Shown: positions 23,422-33,707 of the stretch, piece by piece
Layout: the number at the start of each line of letters is the position of its first letter
How positions within the stretch are numbered: position 1 is the first letter of the stretch
DNA from: Triplophysa rosa
Lineage: Eukaryota > Chordata > Actinopteri > Cypriniformes > Nemacheilidae
Length of the DNA stretch: 64,000 bases
Direction of reading: 5' to 3'
Assembly (NCBI RefSeq): GCF_024868665.1
Contig: NC_079906.1
Coordinates: forward strand, 12,524,807 to 12,588,806
The notes under the pieces: model-generated
The model's database searches: none
What the model was told of the DNA's origin: nothing
Seen by the model: the letters and a program-made list of their open reading frames with translations, nothing else
Translations under genes and position numbers: made by a program

Positions 23422-24034
23422 TGTGTGTGTGTGTGTGGAGTGAGAGAGAGAGAGAATAGATGGACCATTGAGAGGAACAGTTTAAATGAATAAGAAAATA
23501 CATAAAAGATAAAAGAGTAATAACTCACATCTATGAAATAAGACTAAGCACAACATTGTGACCTGAAACACAAAAACGGTAATGTAATGCTGTGGTTGGA
23601 ATTCTGTTCTCATGAGCAGTCAGGCTTTCTTTTAGCCCCCCGCGGGGTAATGGAGACGTCAATTGAGCAAGACCATCAGGTTATTGTCTATCAAGAGAGA
23701 GAAAGAGAGGGAAAAAGAGCTATATAAAGACAGGATGAAACTATATCTGTCAAAACACAGTACCTGGCAGTGTCCACTCTGTTAGCTGTGCAATAACTAA
23801 TGTGAGCAGAGCTAGGCCAAAGACAGTTAGAGCTCAGGATGGGGTGGCAAATTAAGTGTTATTGGAATAGAAGTCTTGTTTGGAACCACAGCATGCCATG
23901 TTTCAGCCATATCGAGCTAGATTGCTCATGTAGTGAATATGAGCAGAACTGTAAATTGGTGATGGGCGGAGCTAATGTTCATTACAACAGCATCATTACA
24001 AGTGTGATATTGCTTTTATCAGTTCGCAAGATAA
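22022..24034. other. Gene-free sequence with a long TG/CG microsatellite
   Basis: No gene recognised. A roughly 100-bp alternating purine-pyrimidine tract of TG, CG and GCGTGCGT units occupies about 23331-23436, followed by a GA run. Confidence 0.5.
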
Positions 24035-24593
24035 GAAGTTAAAATGAAAATTCCCATTTACTTTCTATGGAGTTCTTTCTGCTGCAAAACACAAAAGATA
24101 TTTTGAAGAACGTTGTTAAGCAAACAACATTGAATGCATTGTCTTCATTTGTTTCGACAAAACCCACTTTCTCAAAATATCTTATTTTGTGTTCTACGGA
24201 AGAAAGAGTCTGTAGCAAAGCTCAATAAAACGGGAAGGAAGGAGGCGGGAACCGGCGAACATTTAAACATTTTAATCCAAAATAAATAAACAATAAATAG
24301 CAGTAAAAACAGGCCGGCAGCCCCTCACGGACGACTGCCGGCCACACGAACATAAACAAAACTTAACACTTCCGGGCCCGGTCCTCTCTCGTCGGCAGTC
24401 CCGTCGCTCGTCCTCTTATGCTCCCAAGCTCCCCCGTGAGGCATGCGAGACCGGTGCGTGTACAGCTGATACTCATTATCACTCACGCCACCGGCCCCGC
24501 CTCCCTGCCAGTCATTTACAGGTTTTCAATATTCAACACACGGGTGAATAAATGATGACAGCATTTTTATTTTGGTGTGAACTCTACCTTTAC
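24035..24593. mobile_element. Angel-like MITE interrupted by a solo LTR
   Basis: The left part (24035-24210) holds family words such as CTGCAAAACACAAAAGATAT and, mirrored, GTGTTCTACGGAAGAAAGAG. The right part (24511-24593) resumes with CATTTACAGGTTTT and ends GGTGTGAACTCTACC. Between them sits a 300-bp LTR. The MITE is therefore older than the LTR. Confidence 0.75.
24211..24510 (-). mobile_element. Solo LTR, probably Ty3/Gypsy-type
   Basis: A GC-richer 300-bp block with TG...CA ends. On the minus strand it starts TGGCAGGGAGGCGGGGCC and ends GAGCTTTGCTACA. Flanks share only GTC. On the minus strand an internal CTGCCGGCC/GGCCGGCAG pair could form the R-region hairpin, and ATTAAAATG supplies a weak poly(A) signal. 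No internal retroviral-type coding region adjoins it, so it is read as a solo LTR left by recombination. Superfamily is inferred from style, not from a protein. Confidence 0.65.
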
Positions 24594-24608
24594 TGTTCTC
24601 AAACATAA

Positions 24609-24668
24609 GGTGCTGTCATCATTTATTTGCCCTCGAGTCATTCAAAACCTGTATATGACTCTTTTTTT
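24609..24668 (+). mobile_element. Angel-like MITE, left-arm fragment
   Basis: GGTGCTGTCATCATTTATTT, CCCTCGAGTCATTCAAAACC and TGTATATGACT match the left arm of the family. It lies 16 bp beyond the preceding copy, giving two partial copies in tandem. Confidence 0.65.
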
Positions 24669-26063
24669 ATTAAGTCAATATTTAGTAACCTAGACACCTA
24701 AGTGAAAATCCCAGACTGGTAAGTGCTAACTTAAATGTAGACAGATAACAGTTTGAATTTAAAAAATGTCAAGGTTGTGCTGCTTGTCCAATCAGATTAA
24801 AGGAACTAATGTGGTGGTTATAAGACCTGTTGAATACCAGTTGGAGATCTTCCTGCTGTCGTGATGTCAGCTTGCTCTTCTCAGAAGTTGTTCATTTAAA
24901 AGAAATATTGGTTTAATGCAATGACTGAGAGGAATGAGATGAGAGCGATTAGACCAGATGACTGCTGTGACTCTCAGCGGCTGCACGATTATTTGATGGA
25001 ACGAGACACCCAGGCATCAGTGTCAGAATGGAAAGACATAATCTGTCATGGTTAATCACATAAATTATTTATCATTCGGGTGAGAACACTGAGTGAGCTG
25101 AGGCCCTTCTGTACAAGAGTTAGAATCTGATCTTTTGAAGTGGACAGTTTTACAGAAGAAAATTACATTTAAAGTGTCACAAGCTCCTCCTAATCATTGA
25201 CCTTTTTACATGCACTAGAATATTTTAATGTTAACTTAAATTTAGTCCGTTTTGTATGTTATTGATAAAGGCATGAATGAGAATTAACAAGTGTTTTTGA
25301 ATTTTACTATTCAAAAATGGCTAAAATGCATTGTAATATTTGTGAGCGTCTCCTGAAGAAAATAGCAGAAAGATTTTTTCTTCATTTCTCATATTTTGCT
25401 GATTACATGTGTACAGGGACATTGCAATAACTGGAGAATGTAATCGTCTTATTCAGAACATGGACAGTAATTGAAAAACCTGGTCACCGCTGACTCACGT
25501 CTTTGGTTTCTACTGATGGAGCCCTGCTGGCTGTGGGGCTGCAGCACACCTGGTGCCAATTGAACTTCATCGATGCTGCCATAAATACCTGTCACATGCA
25601 CCTGGAAATATGAACCCAATTTTGAAGCCAGAGGTAGCAGCTAAATCATATTGTCACAACTAAATTGATGATCAGAGCCGGATCTCATGCCTGGAATAAA
25701 TGGACTTTACCTTCCATTCTCTTTCCCCCACAATGCGATCTATTCTTATGGCACGGCTCTCCTTTTCACTGTCTGTTGGCAAAATTTTAAATGACAGTTT
25801 TGGGCCCTTGAAGAGCCCTGTGGGAAGGAGACACCACCCATTAAGTCATTCCAACTGAAAATGAGGCGGCTTGATTTGTTCACAAAATGTCCTTCCACGT
25901 GGTCATTAGTGTTGTATATAAATGATCATCATTAAGGAAGTCATTTGGCAGTTTGTGATTGTGTTCCTGAGTGGTTCACGTCAAAACCTGGGATCATTTA
26001 CTAAAGATCTAAACTGGGATTTGAAACAGTCAGACGTCATGTTTGATTGTGGAGAGAGTTCAT
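24669..26063. promoter_or_regulatory. Gene-free; candidate conserved block at about 25490-25920
   Basis: No gene recognised. The part at 25490-25920 is repeat-free and of mixed composition. It contains several words of the kind seen in conserved non-coding DNA (CACCTGGAAATATGAACCC; GGCAAAATTTTAAATGACAG; a CACCTG E-box). Enhancer function is a guess pending alignment. Confidence 0.33.
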
Positions 26064-26067
26064 TTAA

Positions 26068-26853
26068 AGGGGTTGTGCAACGGTGTTTCATACATTCTGA
26101 CTTCTTTACAATGTTAAACGTGCTGGCTTCTCATGCTTGACATGGTCAACTTGTAGAAAAAATGAGTTGGACGTATGACGTAGTATTTCTGTGCTCGACA
26201 CACTCGCCCAAGGTTCGTATAGGTTTCTGAAAGTTTTTTCCAACATGAAATTCCCTTACGTAACAACTTTTCTTAGTCCCTTATTGGACAATTCTCCCAC
26301 CCACGCGTGTCAACCATCGAGAGAGGGAGAAAGAGCATGCCCACGCGTTAACCAGGGAGAGTGGGAGAAAGAGCACGTCCATCAAAGTGCTCCTTTGTTC
26401 CCGAAGTTCAGCTGTGTTTGTTTGTTCACAGCATTTCGGTGAGGAATGTTATATAGATGATGGATATAACGCTGGATTTGGAGATTGTTTGAAATTGATA
26501 GATGGAGCCGTCCCAGTTCAAAAAGATGCCGGTCATGACCCGCACGCGGTAAGTGAAACTGAGTCATATGTCTGTGTTTTGTTGGCAATCGGTGCGTACG
26601 TGCATAGGGTACACCACACAAACTTATAGTGAATCAACAGTTATGCAGGGATAATGCGATGATGTATTTTGTTTTCGTGCTTTTGTTCCGCCCCCCTGCA
26701 CACCTTCAGGAGCCGTCTGTTTTCGGAAATAATCGTACAGCTGTATCTGTCTTTTATAAATGTGATCAAACTAAATATTCTTCGAAGATACAAAGTATGC
26801 AATACTACTCTATAGGTACTCAAGATTGGCAGAAACTGCGTGTTACATCCGCT
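26068..26853 (+). mobile_element. TTAA-type DNA transposon with THAP remnant, copy 2
   Basis: TTAA flanks both ends (26064-26067 and 26854-26857). The left end is AGGGGTTGTGCAACGG; the right end on the other strand is AGCGGATGTAACAC. The interior matches the minus strand of 3031-3900. A frame from about 26400 to 26550 encodes FVCSQHF followed by CYIDDGYNAGFGD, LKLIDGAVPV and a few more residues. The C-x2-H-F ending is that of a THAP zinc finger, preceded by an acceptor-like TTTGTTTGTTCACAG. The N-terminal half of the THAP domain is not present, so this is a domain remnant of a non-autonomous element. Confidence 0.7.
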
Positions 26854-26857
26854 TTAA

Positions 26858-27827
26858 AGACAACATGGTGATGTTACCAATGTTGAATTTGTCACAACAA
26901 CTATAAACATGAAATTTGCTTCTTCGATACCAAGGTAACAATTTAATTGAAATGAAAACTTGTGCATGCCCTAATGGGCATTTATAAGGCAGTATACTTC
27001 AAAGAACCCATTTCTAGTTCTCTGCCCCTCATATTATAGTAAGGCTTAATTTTATGGATTTTTTCCAATTTCAAGACTTAATTTAATTTAATTAAGTTCA
27101 CTTTTTTGGTAGTTTACCCACAAAAAAGAATTTACAGTATCAAACATGATTTGAGTTTAATGATCAGGTATTCAGTACAATTTTCTAAAAATTCTTAAAT
27201 CAAGATACATTTACTTGAGAAGTGAAATGGGGTAGGAAAAATCTTAAATTAAGTACTTTTTTATCCCATTGGCAGATATTTTTCTTGCTTTAATCATAAA
27301 TTCACAATTTGGGATTTTTTTTCATAAAACAAGACTAAAAGTCTTGTGTCATTTGTACATCTCAAATCAAAATCTAATTTATGATTCAAGAATTTTTAAG
27401 AATTTAAGATTTTTAGATATGTGTATTGCAAAAAAATACCAAGAAAGATATTTACTTTCTGCAGTATAGTGAAAGGAGAAGAGAGGAGTTTTGATAATTG
27501 ATTTCTAATTTGAATAAATTCACAGCGATGGCTTTTGAATTTCATCCCCTCTTGGCATAAACAGCGTCTAAAGATTTATCTCTGTCACATTGAGTCTTGT
27601 GACAAAGCAATCAGTAATGAGAACTTGATAAAGCTGAATTCCCAGCAGTATGAGAGGTGAGATGAAGAGAGAAGAGAACAGGGAAGGAGAAGTGAAGATG
27701 AGATGGAGAAGAGGAGGTGAGAATGGAGTGCTCTCTTGAGCAGGTCCTTCAGAGTGACACAATTATGTGAGATTATTTACAAGAGATTTGATTATTCATA
27801 AATGATTCTGAAATTAGAAAGCGGGGC
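26858..27827. other. Gene-free AT-rich sequence
   Basis: Very AT-rich with TTAATTTAATTTAATTAAG near 27079-27097 and only short frames. Nothing was recognised. Confidence 0.45.
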
Positions 27828-27831
27828 TTAA

Positions 27832-27935
27832 AGAGATAGTTTACCTGAAAATGAAATTCTGTCAATATTCGTTGACTCTTGTGTCATTCCTAACCTCTTT
27901 AACCTCTTCTTTTTCTAACTTCTGCAGAACAAAAA
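27832..27935 (+). mobile_element. Angel-like MITE, left-half fragment
   Basis: TTAA (27828-27831) precedes AGAGATAGTTTACC and AAATGAAATTCTGTC, then a degenerate continuation up to TTCTGCAGAACA. The right half is absent. Confidence 0.65.
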
Positions 27936-28874
27936 TGACCACCTTTAAAAAACAAAACATCAGTCAAATACAGCAGTAGTTTTAAAATATATCCTCCATT
28001 CACCCATAATCAGTTTAAGTAATTTTGTTTTGCCAGATGTGTGTTCTGTGTTGTTTATGTGGCCTCATTTCCACTGGCCTGAGGTCAGTTATTGCATTCA
28101 CACAGACAGATCTTTGGTAATATTGAGGCCAGAACAAGAGGTAGCCGATTAAAATGATATGCTTTATTTATTTTAAAAACCTCAAATTACATGTTTGCTA
28201 TTGGAATTGTACATTATGAGATAAGAGGACTGAATTGGCCCTGTGTGGACAGTAAACTGTTAGTGTGATTGCTTTATGCATTAAGTTAATGTTATAGTGA
28301 TTTTACAATTATTCACATAAAATTTGTACATGTACAGTACGTATTTCCCCAATCGGGGAATAAAACCTATGGCCAGTGAGAAAAGAATGTAATGGAGGAA
28401 AGTGAACTGTTTAATAGGCTTTTCAAATGGCTTTTTGGAGCCCAGTGCAGTTGTTCGTTTTTCTTGGACAGACTCTTTCAGAACGCATTTCTACTGAATA
28501 ACAACATTCATAATTATGAAGTAGAACATTCTGTTGTCATTACGAGAAAGTAAAGTGTGTTTTTCCCAGTTTATTTCAAACTTGATTTCTCTATTAGCCT
28601 CACCGGTCTCAGAGATGCTAATGCTGAATGACGATGATCATCTTTATGCTGCTGGACATTTGAGATTTGAGTCTTATTCCAAGCTTATCCCACATCTCGT
28701 AATATAACTTATTTACAAAACAAATATTTTTGAGATGTGAAATGTCTAATATGGTTGCACATTTAAAACAGAATAGACTATGATTTTCAGAGTTTTGTGG
28801 TGAGAGAGAATAGCCAAAACATTTGAGAATATTGGTTATTGTACAAAAATAATAACAGTAAAATATCCTCTCTT
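27936..28874. other. Gene-free sequence, nothing recognised
   Basis: No domain-bearing frame, repeat end or RNA gene was recognised in this stretch. Confidence 0.45.
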
Positions 28875-28878
28875 TTAA

Positions 28879-29244
28879 AGGTCCAGTGTATGAAATTTAG
28901 CAGCATCTAGCAGTGAAGTTGCGAATTGCAACCAACAGCTCACTCCACCTCCCCTTCAAAGCACTGCGGTGGCTAACACAGGACTAAGATGTTGTCACGT
29001 TTTCACTTCTTTGCAGAATTAATGTATTTACGAAACCCGCTCAGTAGAGCAGTTGGTATGTTTAGGGCTACACAACATGATGAATTCAAGGGGCCCACAG
29101 TGTATATAGATAGAAATAGTTCATTCTAAGTTAATAAAAACATAAAAAAATATTATGTAAGGTCTTTATACACTTCTGAAGACATAGTTATGTATATTAT
29201 ATTGTATTTATCTGCATCCTCCAAAATAAATTACATGCTGGACC
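28879..29244. mobile_element. TTAA-flanked MITE with AGGTCCAG ends
   Basis: TTAA lies at 28875-28878 and 29245-29248. The left end is AGGTCCAGTGTATG; the right end on the other strand is AGGTCCAGCATGTA. The interior carries TTAGCAGCATCTAG and CAACCAACAGCTCACTCC, words of a widespread teleost MITE. There is no coding capacity. Confidence 0.8.
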
Positions 29245-29248
29245 TTAA

Positions 29249-29563
29249 ATGGAAAAAAATTGAATGAATTTTAGTCCTGCTGGTTTGCAAAACCATCAAA
29301 GCAAGTCATTATTTTCTTAATTAAAATGAAGAAATCCATTCTTTTCTTAATTAACATTTCCCTTGAGCAGAATTAAATCAAAAGGAATCGAAAAGAAATT
29401 AGAAGATCAGAAATGTAATTGAAACCATGTCAGGTTCTTCTTTTCCATCGTTCTTTTAATGTTATATCTCAATTCAGTTGTACATACACAAAGCAAACCA
29501 CTGCTGACAGAACAGTAACTATGTTTACTGGACTCCTGAAGCACACCACTAAAATGACAGCAT
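29249..29563. other. Short gene-free gap
   Basis: An AT-rich spacer between two TTAA elements. Nothing was recognised. Confidence 0.4.
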
Positions 29564-29567
29564 TTAA

Positions 29568-29743
29568 AGGGATAGTTCGCCCAAAAAGGAAAATTCTGTC
29601 ATCATTTATTCACCCTCTTCGTCCAACATTCTTTAAAATATCTTCCTTTTTGTTCTGCAGAAGAATGAAAGCCATACAGGTTTGAAACGACAAGAGGGTG
29701 AGTAAATGATGACAGAATTTCCATTTTTGAGAGAACTATCCCT
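29568..29743. mobile_element. Angel-like MITE, short internally deleted copy
   Basis: TTAA lies at 29564-29567 and 29744-29747, with AGGGATAGTTCGCCC and a mirrored right end GAGAACTATCCC. At 176 bp it lacks most of the stem found in the ~320-bp copies, so it is an internal deletion derivative that kept both ends. Confidence 0.82.
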
Positions 29744-29747
29744 TTAA

Positions 29748-32170
29748 GTATCGATTCATAAAGGTGAGTATTACAAACTCATCTTTCAAGGCCCCTCTGC
29801 AGCAACCCTGCGAATCATTCTGATTGCAGCCTCTGTCACTCTTCAGCACACTATAATTAAAATACAAAAAACAGTAGATATGAGTTATGGAATATTAATA
29901 ACCCTCATTTCCAACACTCTGCTCTTTCAGATGCTAATTACAGATTAGCAAGTGAACACAGGGCTCAAATGAGTCTGTGTAATATCACCCTGCCTGGCAG
30001 ACGAAAATAAACTCACCTCTGCTGGATCTATTCTTATTAGTTACTCAATGTTTTAATCTATATTAGTATTATGATCTTGATCCTTTAGTCTCGCTCATAT
30101 AAACTATTAATTCCTGGTGGATTAGCATAGATTAAAAATCAATGCCCCCATGGGTTTTAACGAAGAACATTTAAATCTTTGATAATTGGTGTGTAAACAT
30201 AGAAACACATTGCAGACGATGAAAACATCTCTCTTTTTATTGTTTTCCAAAGGAGGAAAATAATATTGGGTGGCGAGATATAGCATTGATTATTCAGTAT
30301 TGGATTTTTACAGGGTTGGGAGTTGATCAGATAACCCATTTGATTTATAGAATAAATGAATTTGTTTCATATAAGTCAAAATATTATAACTACATGCTAG
30401 GTTACGGAAATGCAAATTAATTCAAGATGTAGAAATAGTGCCTCGGGGTAAAAACTGTGCAGTTTCACTTTGTTTCATATTTTTAACCTGCCACATGCAT
30501 TTTGGCTTCTGCATTTTGCAGATTCAGCATTCCTGACGTAGGCTTAGACGCAAAAGCTTCTATTCTGCATGCAATTATAGGGCAGTTTTACATTATAGTT
30601 TGTTTCGGTGAGCGAACAGTGCGCATCACCTCCTGTTAATAAAAAACGGTAAGTGTATGCGTAATGGTAAATGAACAAACCTGACACATACTTCTCTCTT
30701 CTTTGTTGCGTTCCAAAGACATTTTTCCACTTTATTTATTTCTCCCTTTCTCTGTTGTCAGTCTCTTTACGCATGATGTGCTGGAATTGAGAGTTACTGG
30801 GGTGAATATTTAATGCAGGTTAGGAGGAGAGAGAGGCCCATAAAGATAGGAATGCAGGATCTGCTCGGGTTGTAACTCTTCTAGCTCTTGCTGTAACCTC
30901 TCTCTCTAAACACCTTCATTCATTTTAAATTACAGTACACCTCATTCAGTTCACCAACTGCCCACGATGTTAGAATACGGCAGTTCTTTATGATCTTCGG
31001 GCTTCAGAAACAGAATCTGTGGATCACCGTGACGGCCCTCATGCGGTGCGTATTTCCTTTTATATCGGTGAAACTGACGTTTACCGTTTTTGCAATTTCA
31101 AGGAGCTATTCACACTGCCGAATAATCAATAGTTGTTATTTTGAAACGCCACTCGTGTGATAAACGGTTAGTGATGCCTCGATAGGTTGCTGCGCAAGTT
31201 TACTCACCCACTGTTTTAAAATTCATCAAGTGGAAGTTTGGCGATAATACAGCAAATTAGAGTTAAACACATACAAACCTGCAATGATCTCTATGAATCC
31301 ACACCATGTCTTTCTTCTCGTTCTTTAAGAGACGGATGAAGTGTATTTACAGTCCTACATAAATGACCTCTATCATACTGAACACTCTGGATGAATATTT
31401 CTACTGGACATCACTCTCATCATCAATAATAAATCCAGATCAAATCATAACGCACGTATCAGGACTGAATAAAACATGAGCCTTAATCCTGAAAGGAAAT
31501 GGAGCCGGTTTCCAAAGGTATATTGTGACATGAAAATGTATTAGTGAAATGAGCTAGTAAATCAGGTTGGAGAAATCTCTGAGTGTAACATAAAATATGC
31601 AAACGCAGGAGTATATTATTAGATCTACGCTAATACATTCATTTAGATTGCTGCTTAGTGTGTGATGGAATATTGCGATCGGAATCACTTCAACGCTACG
31701 GAGATATCTTTACACGAGCGCTGACGTCACACCTCCGTACATAATCCATCTACATTCTGTCAATCATGAATCGCCCGAATTAGGTCTTTTCTCTGAAGGA
31801 GGCGCAAAATGTGTTTAGAAGTCAATCATTGAATAGCTCTTTAGTTTCTTTGCAATATATTGAGATCCTAGCTAAAAAAATCACACACCATGTATAATGG
31901 ATGTGTGTGTTTTGTGCTTAATCTAGGTCACCTTTGCCGAAAGTATTGTAGCAGTCTGGTGTGTTTTTAGCATCTCCCTTGTGTGTCAATGTAAATGACA
32001 GGGCTGTTGTTTATGTGTTGGTGCATTATGGGAAATCACTTGTGTCACGTGTTACTTATTCTTATAGTGAAGTGCTAGATAGCTGCTTGAGGTTGTCATG
32101 AAAAAAATAATTCCCATGCTTATTGTAAATGGACATACCTATAAATAGATAATTCTGCTTGCTTTCATAG
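29748..32170. promoter_or_regulatory. Gene-free; candidate conserved block at about 29870-30160
   Basis: No gene recognised. The part at 29870-30160 is repeat-free with homeodomain-like cores (GATGCTAATTACAGATTAGC, ATAAACTATTAATTCC). It is a weak candidate for regulatory DNA. The rest to 32170, including the GC-mixed 30950-31770 part, shows nothing assignable. Confidence 0.3.
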
Positions 32171-32174
32171 TTAA

Positions 32175-32497
32175 GGGGATAGTTCACCCAAAAATAAAAA
32201 TTCTGTCATCATGTACACACACTCAAGTTTTTCCAAACCTGTATAAATTTCTTTGTTCTATTAAAAACAAAGGAATATATTTGGAAGAATGTCATTAACC
32301 AATCAGATCTCATCCCTCATTTACTGCCATAGTAGGGAAAATAAATATTATGGGAGTTAATGGGGGATGAGATCTGTTCGGTTATTGACATTCTTCCAAA
32401 TATCTTCCTTTGTGTTTAGCGGAACAAAAAAAAATACAGGTTTAGAACAATCTGAGTATGAGTAAATGATGACAATTTTTTTTAGGTGAAATATCCA
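32175..32497. mobile_element. Angel-like palindromic MITE, near-complete copy
   Basis: TTAA (32171-32174) precedes GGGGATAGTTCACCC. The stem AACCAATCAGATCTCATCCC is answered by GGGATGAGATCTGTTCGGTT. The right end is degenerate (TTTAGGTGAAATATCC) without TTAA. It shares its stem type with the copy at 62610. Confidence 0.8.
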
Positions 32498-33443
32498 AAC
32501 TATTTACTGTAATGCAAATCCTGGTTTGAGAAGCAGATGGTCATCCGGAAACTCCGTCTCTTTTTCTTTCTGTCAAAAGATTTACATGTGTATAATTCAT
32601 TATGACAGTCTCAATGATAATGTAATGAATAATCTTAACTCAGGCATACAGATGTCACTGATGCATGTACATTAAGTAAAATAAACCCATGGTTCTTTGT
32701 TTGGATATTAAGTTGATAGAACGGATTGATGATTTATACATCTTGTTTATGTATTTTAATGGTGTGTTTGGTTTATGCATGTTTAGACATACATTGGTTA
32801 AGATTTATGTGTGTTTTAGCCGTGATGTTGAATTGTAACATAATGACGTCACGGCAGAATTGTTATTCTGTACTTTGGCAGCAGAACCTTTGACAGAGTC
32901 CAGAAACTCAAAGAACACAGGTCACACCTTACTAAATAATATATGTTTAAGATGTTGCGGCTGCATACCAATGGGATCTGCCTTTTGTCAGATATGTTGT
33001 AGAAAGGTGTAGAATCTATAGGCTGGGTTTGTTGAAGCAAGAACCATAGGAGCTGAACTGAAATAAGAACATTCTTTATCAACAAGGTCTGTTGGTACCT
33101 ACAGTATTTAGCTCTGATGTCATTTAAAGTAGCCTATACACAAAACCAATTATATGAATGCTTATATATCACTAATATACATGTTTTATGGGCTTATCAA
33201 TAGATTAATGCATACAAACTAATGCACAAGTTCACTTCAATGAAAGTATACTTTGCACATTCCCACAACACCTGATTTATTGTGTGATTTGTCTTTTTAT
33301 GTTTTTGGCCTCATTTTGCAGCTTACAGTACTAACAAACAAATGTTAAACTAAATGGAGGCTTTAAAATATTGTTTATTAGTATCTATATAGACTAATAA
33401 AATATGGTTTTGTGGGTTTGGAGGTGGATAACTCTCCACCATG
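32498..33443. other. Gene-free sequence, nothing recognised
   Basis: AT-rich with no supported gene or repeat ends. Confidence 0.45.
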
Positions 33444-33707
33444 CACTCTGAAAAATAAAGGTGCTTAAAAGATTCTTCACAGCGATGCCATATAAGAACC
33501 ATTTTTGGTTCCACAAAGAACCATTCAGTCAAAGGTTCTTTAAAGAACCATCTCTTTATACTTATTATAATCTGTAGAACCATTTTTCGCCACAAAGAAC
33601 CCTTTTTTGAAATAGAAAAGTTCTTCAGATGTTAAAGGTTCTTTATGGAACCAAAAGGTTCTTCTATGGCATCGAAGAACCTTTTGAAGCACCTTTTTTT
33701 AAGAGTC
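33444..33707. mobile_element. GGTTCTT-type palindromic MITE
   Basis: The left end CACTCTGAAAAATAAAGGTG pairs with the right end CACCTTTTTTTAAGAGT. Internal GGTTCTT/AAGAACC words repeat many times (for example ATAAGAACCATTTTTGGTTC). This is a fold-back MITE of a type dispersed in fish. No duplication could be fixed at the ends. Confidence 0.7.

Noticed and set aside
24211..24510. CpG-island promoter of a host gene
   Set aside because: The block has TG...CA ends and interrupts a MITE exactly, so it is an inserted LTR, not an ancestral promoter.
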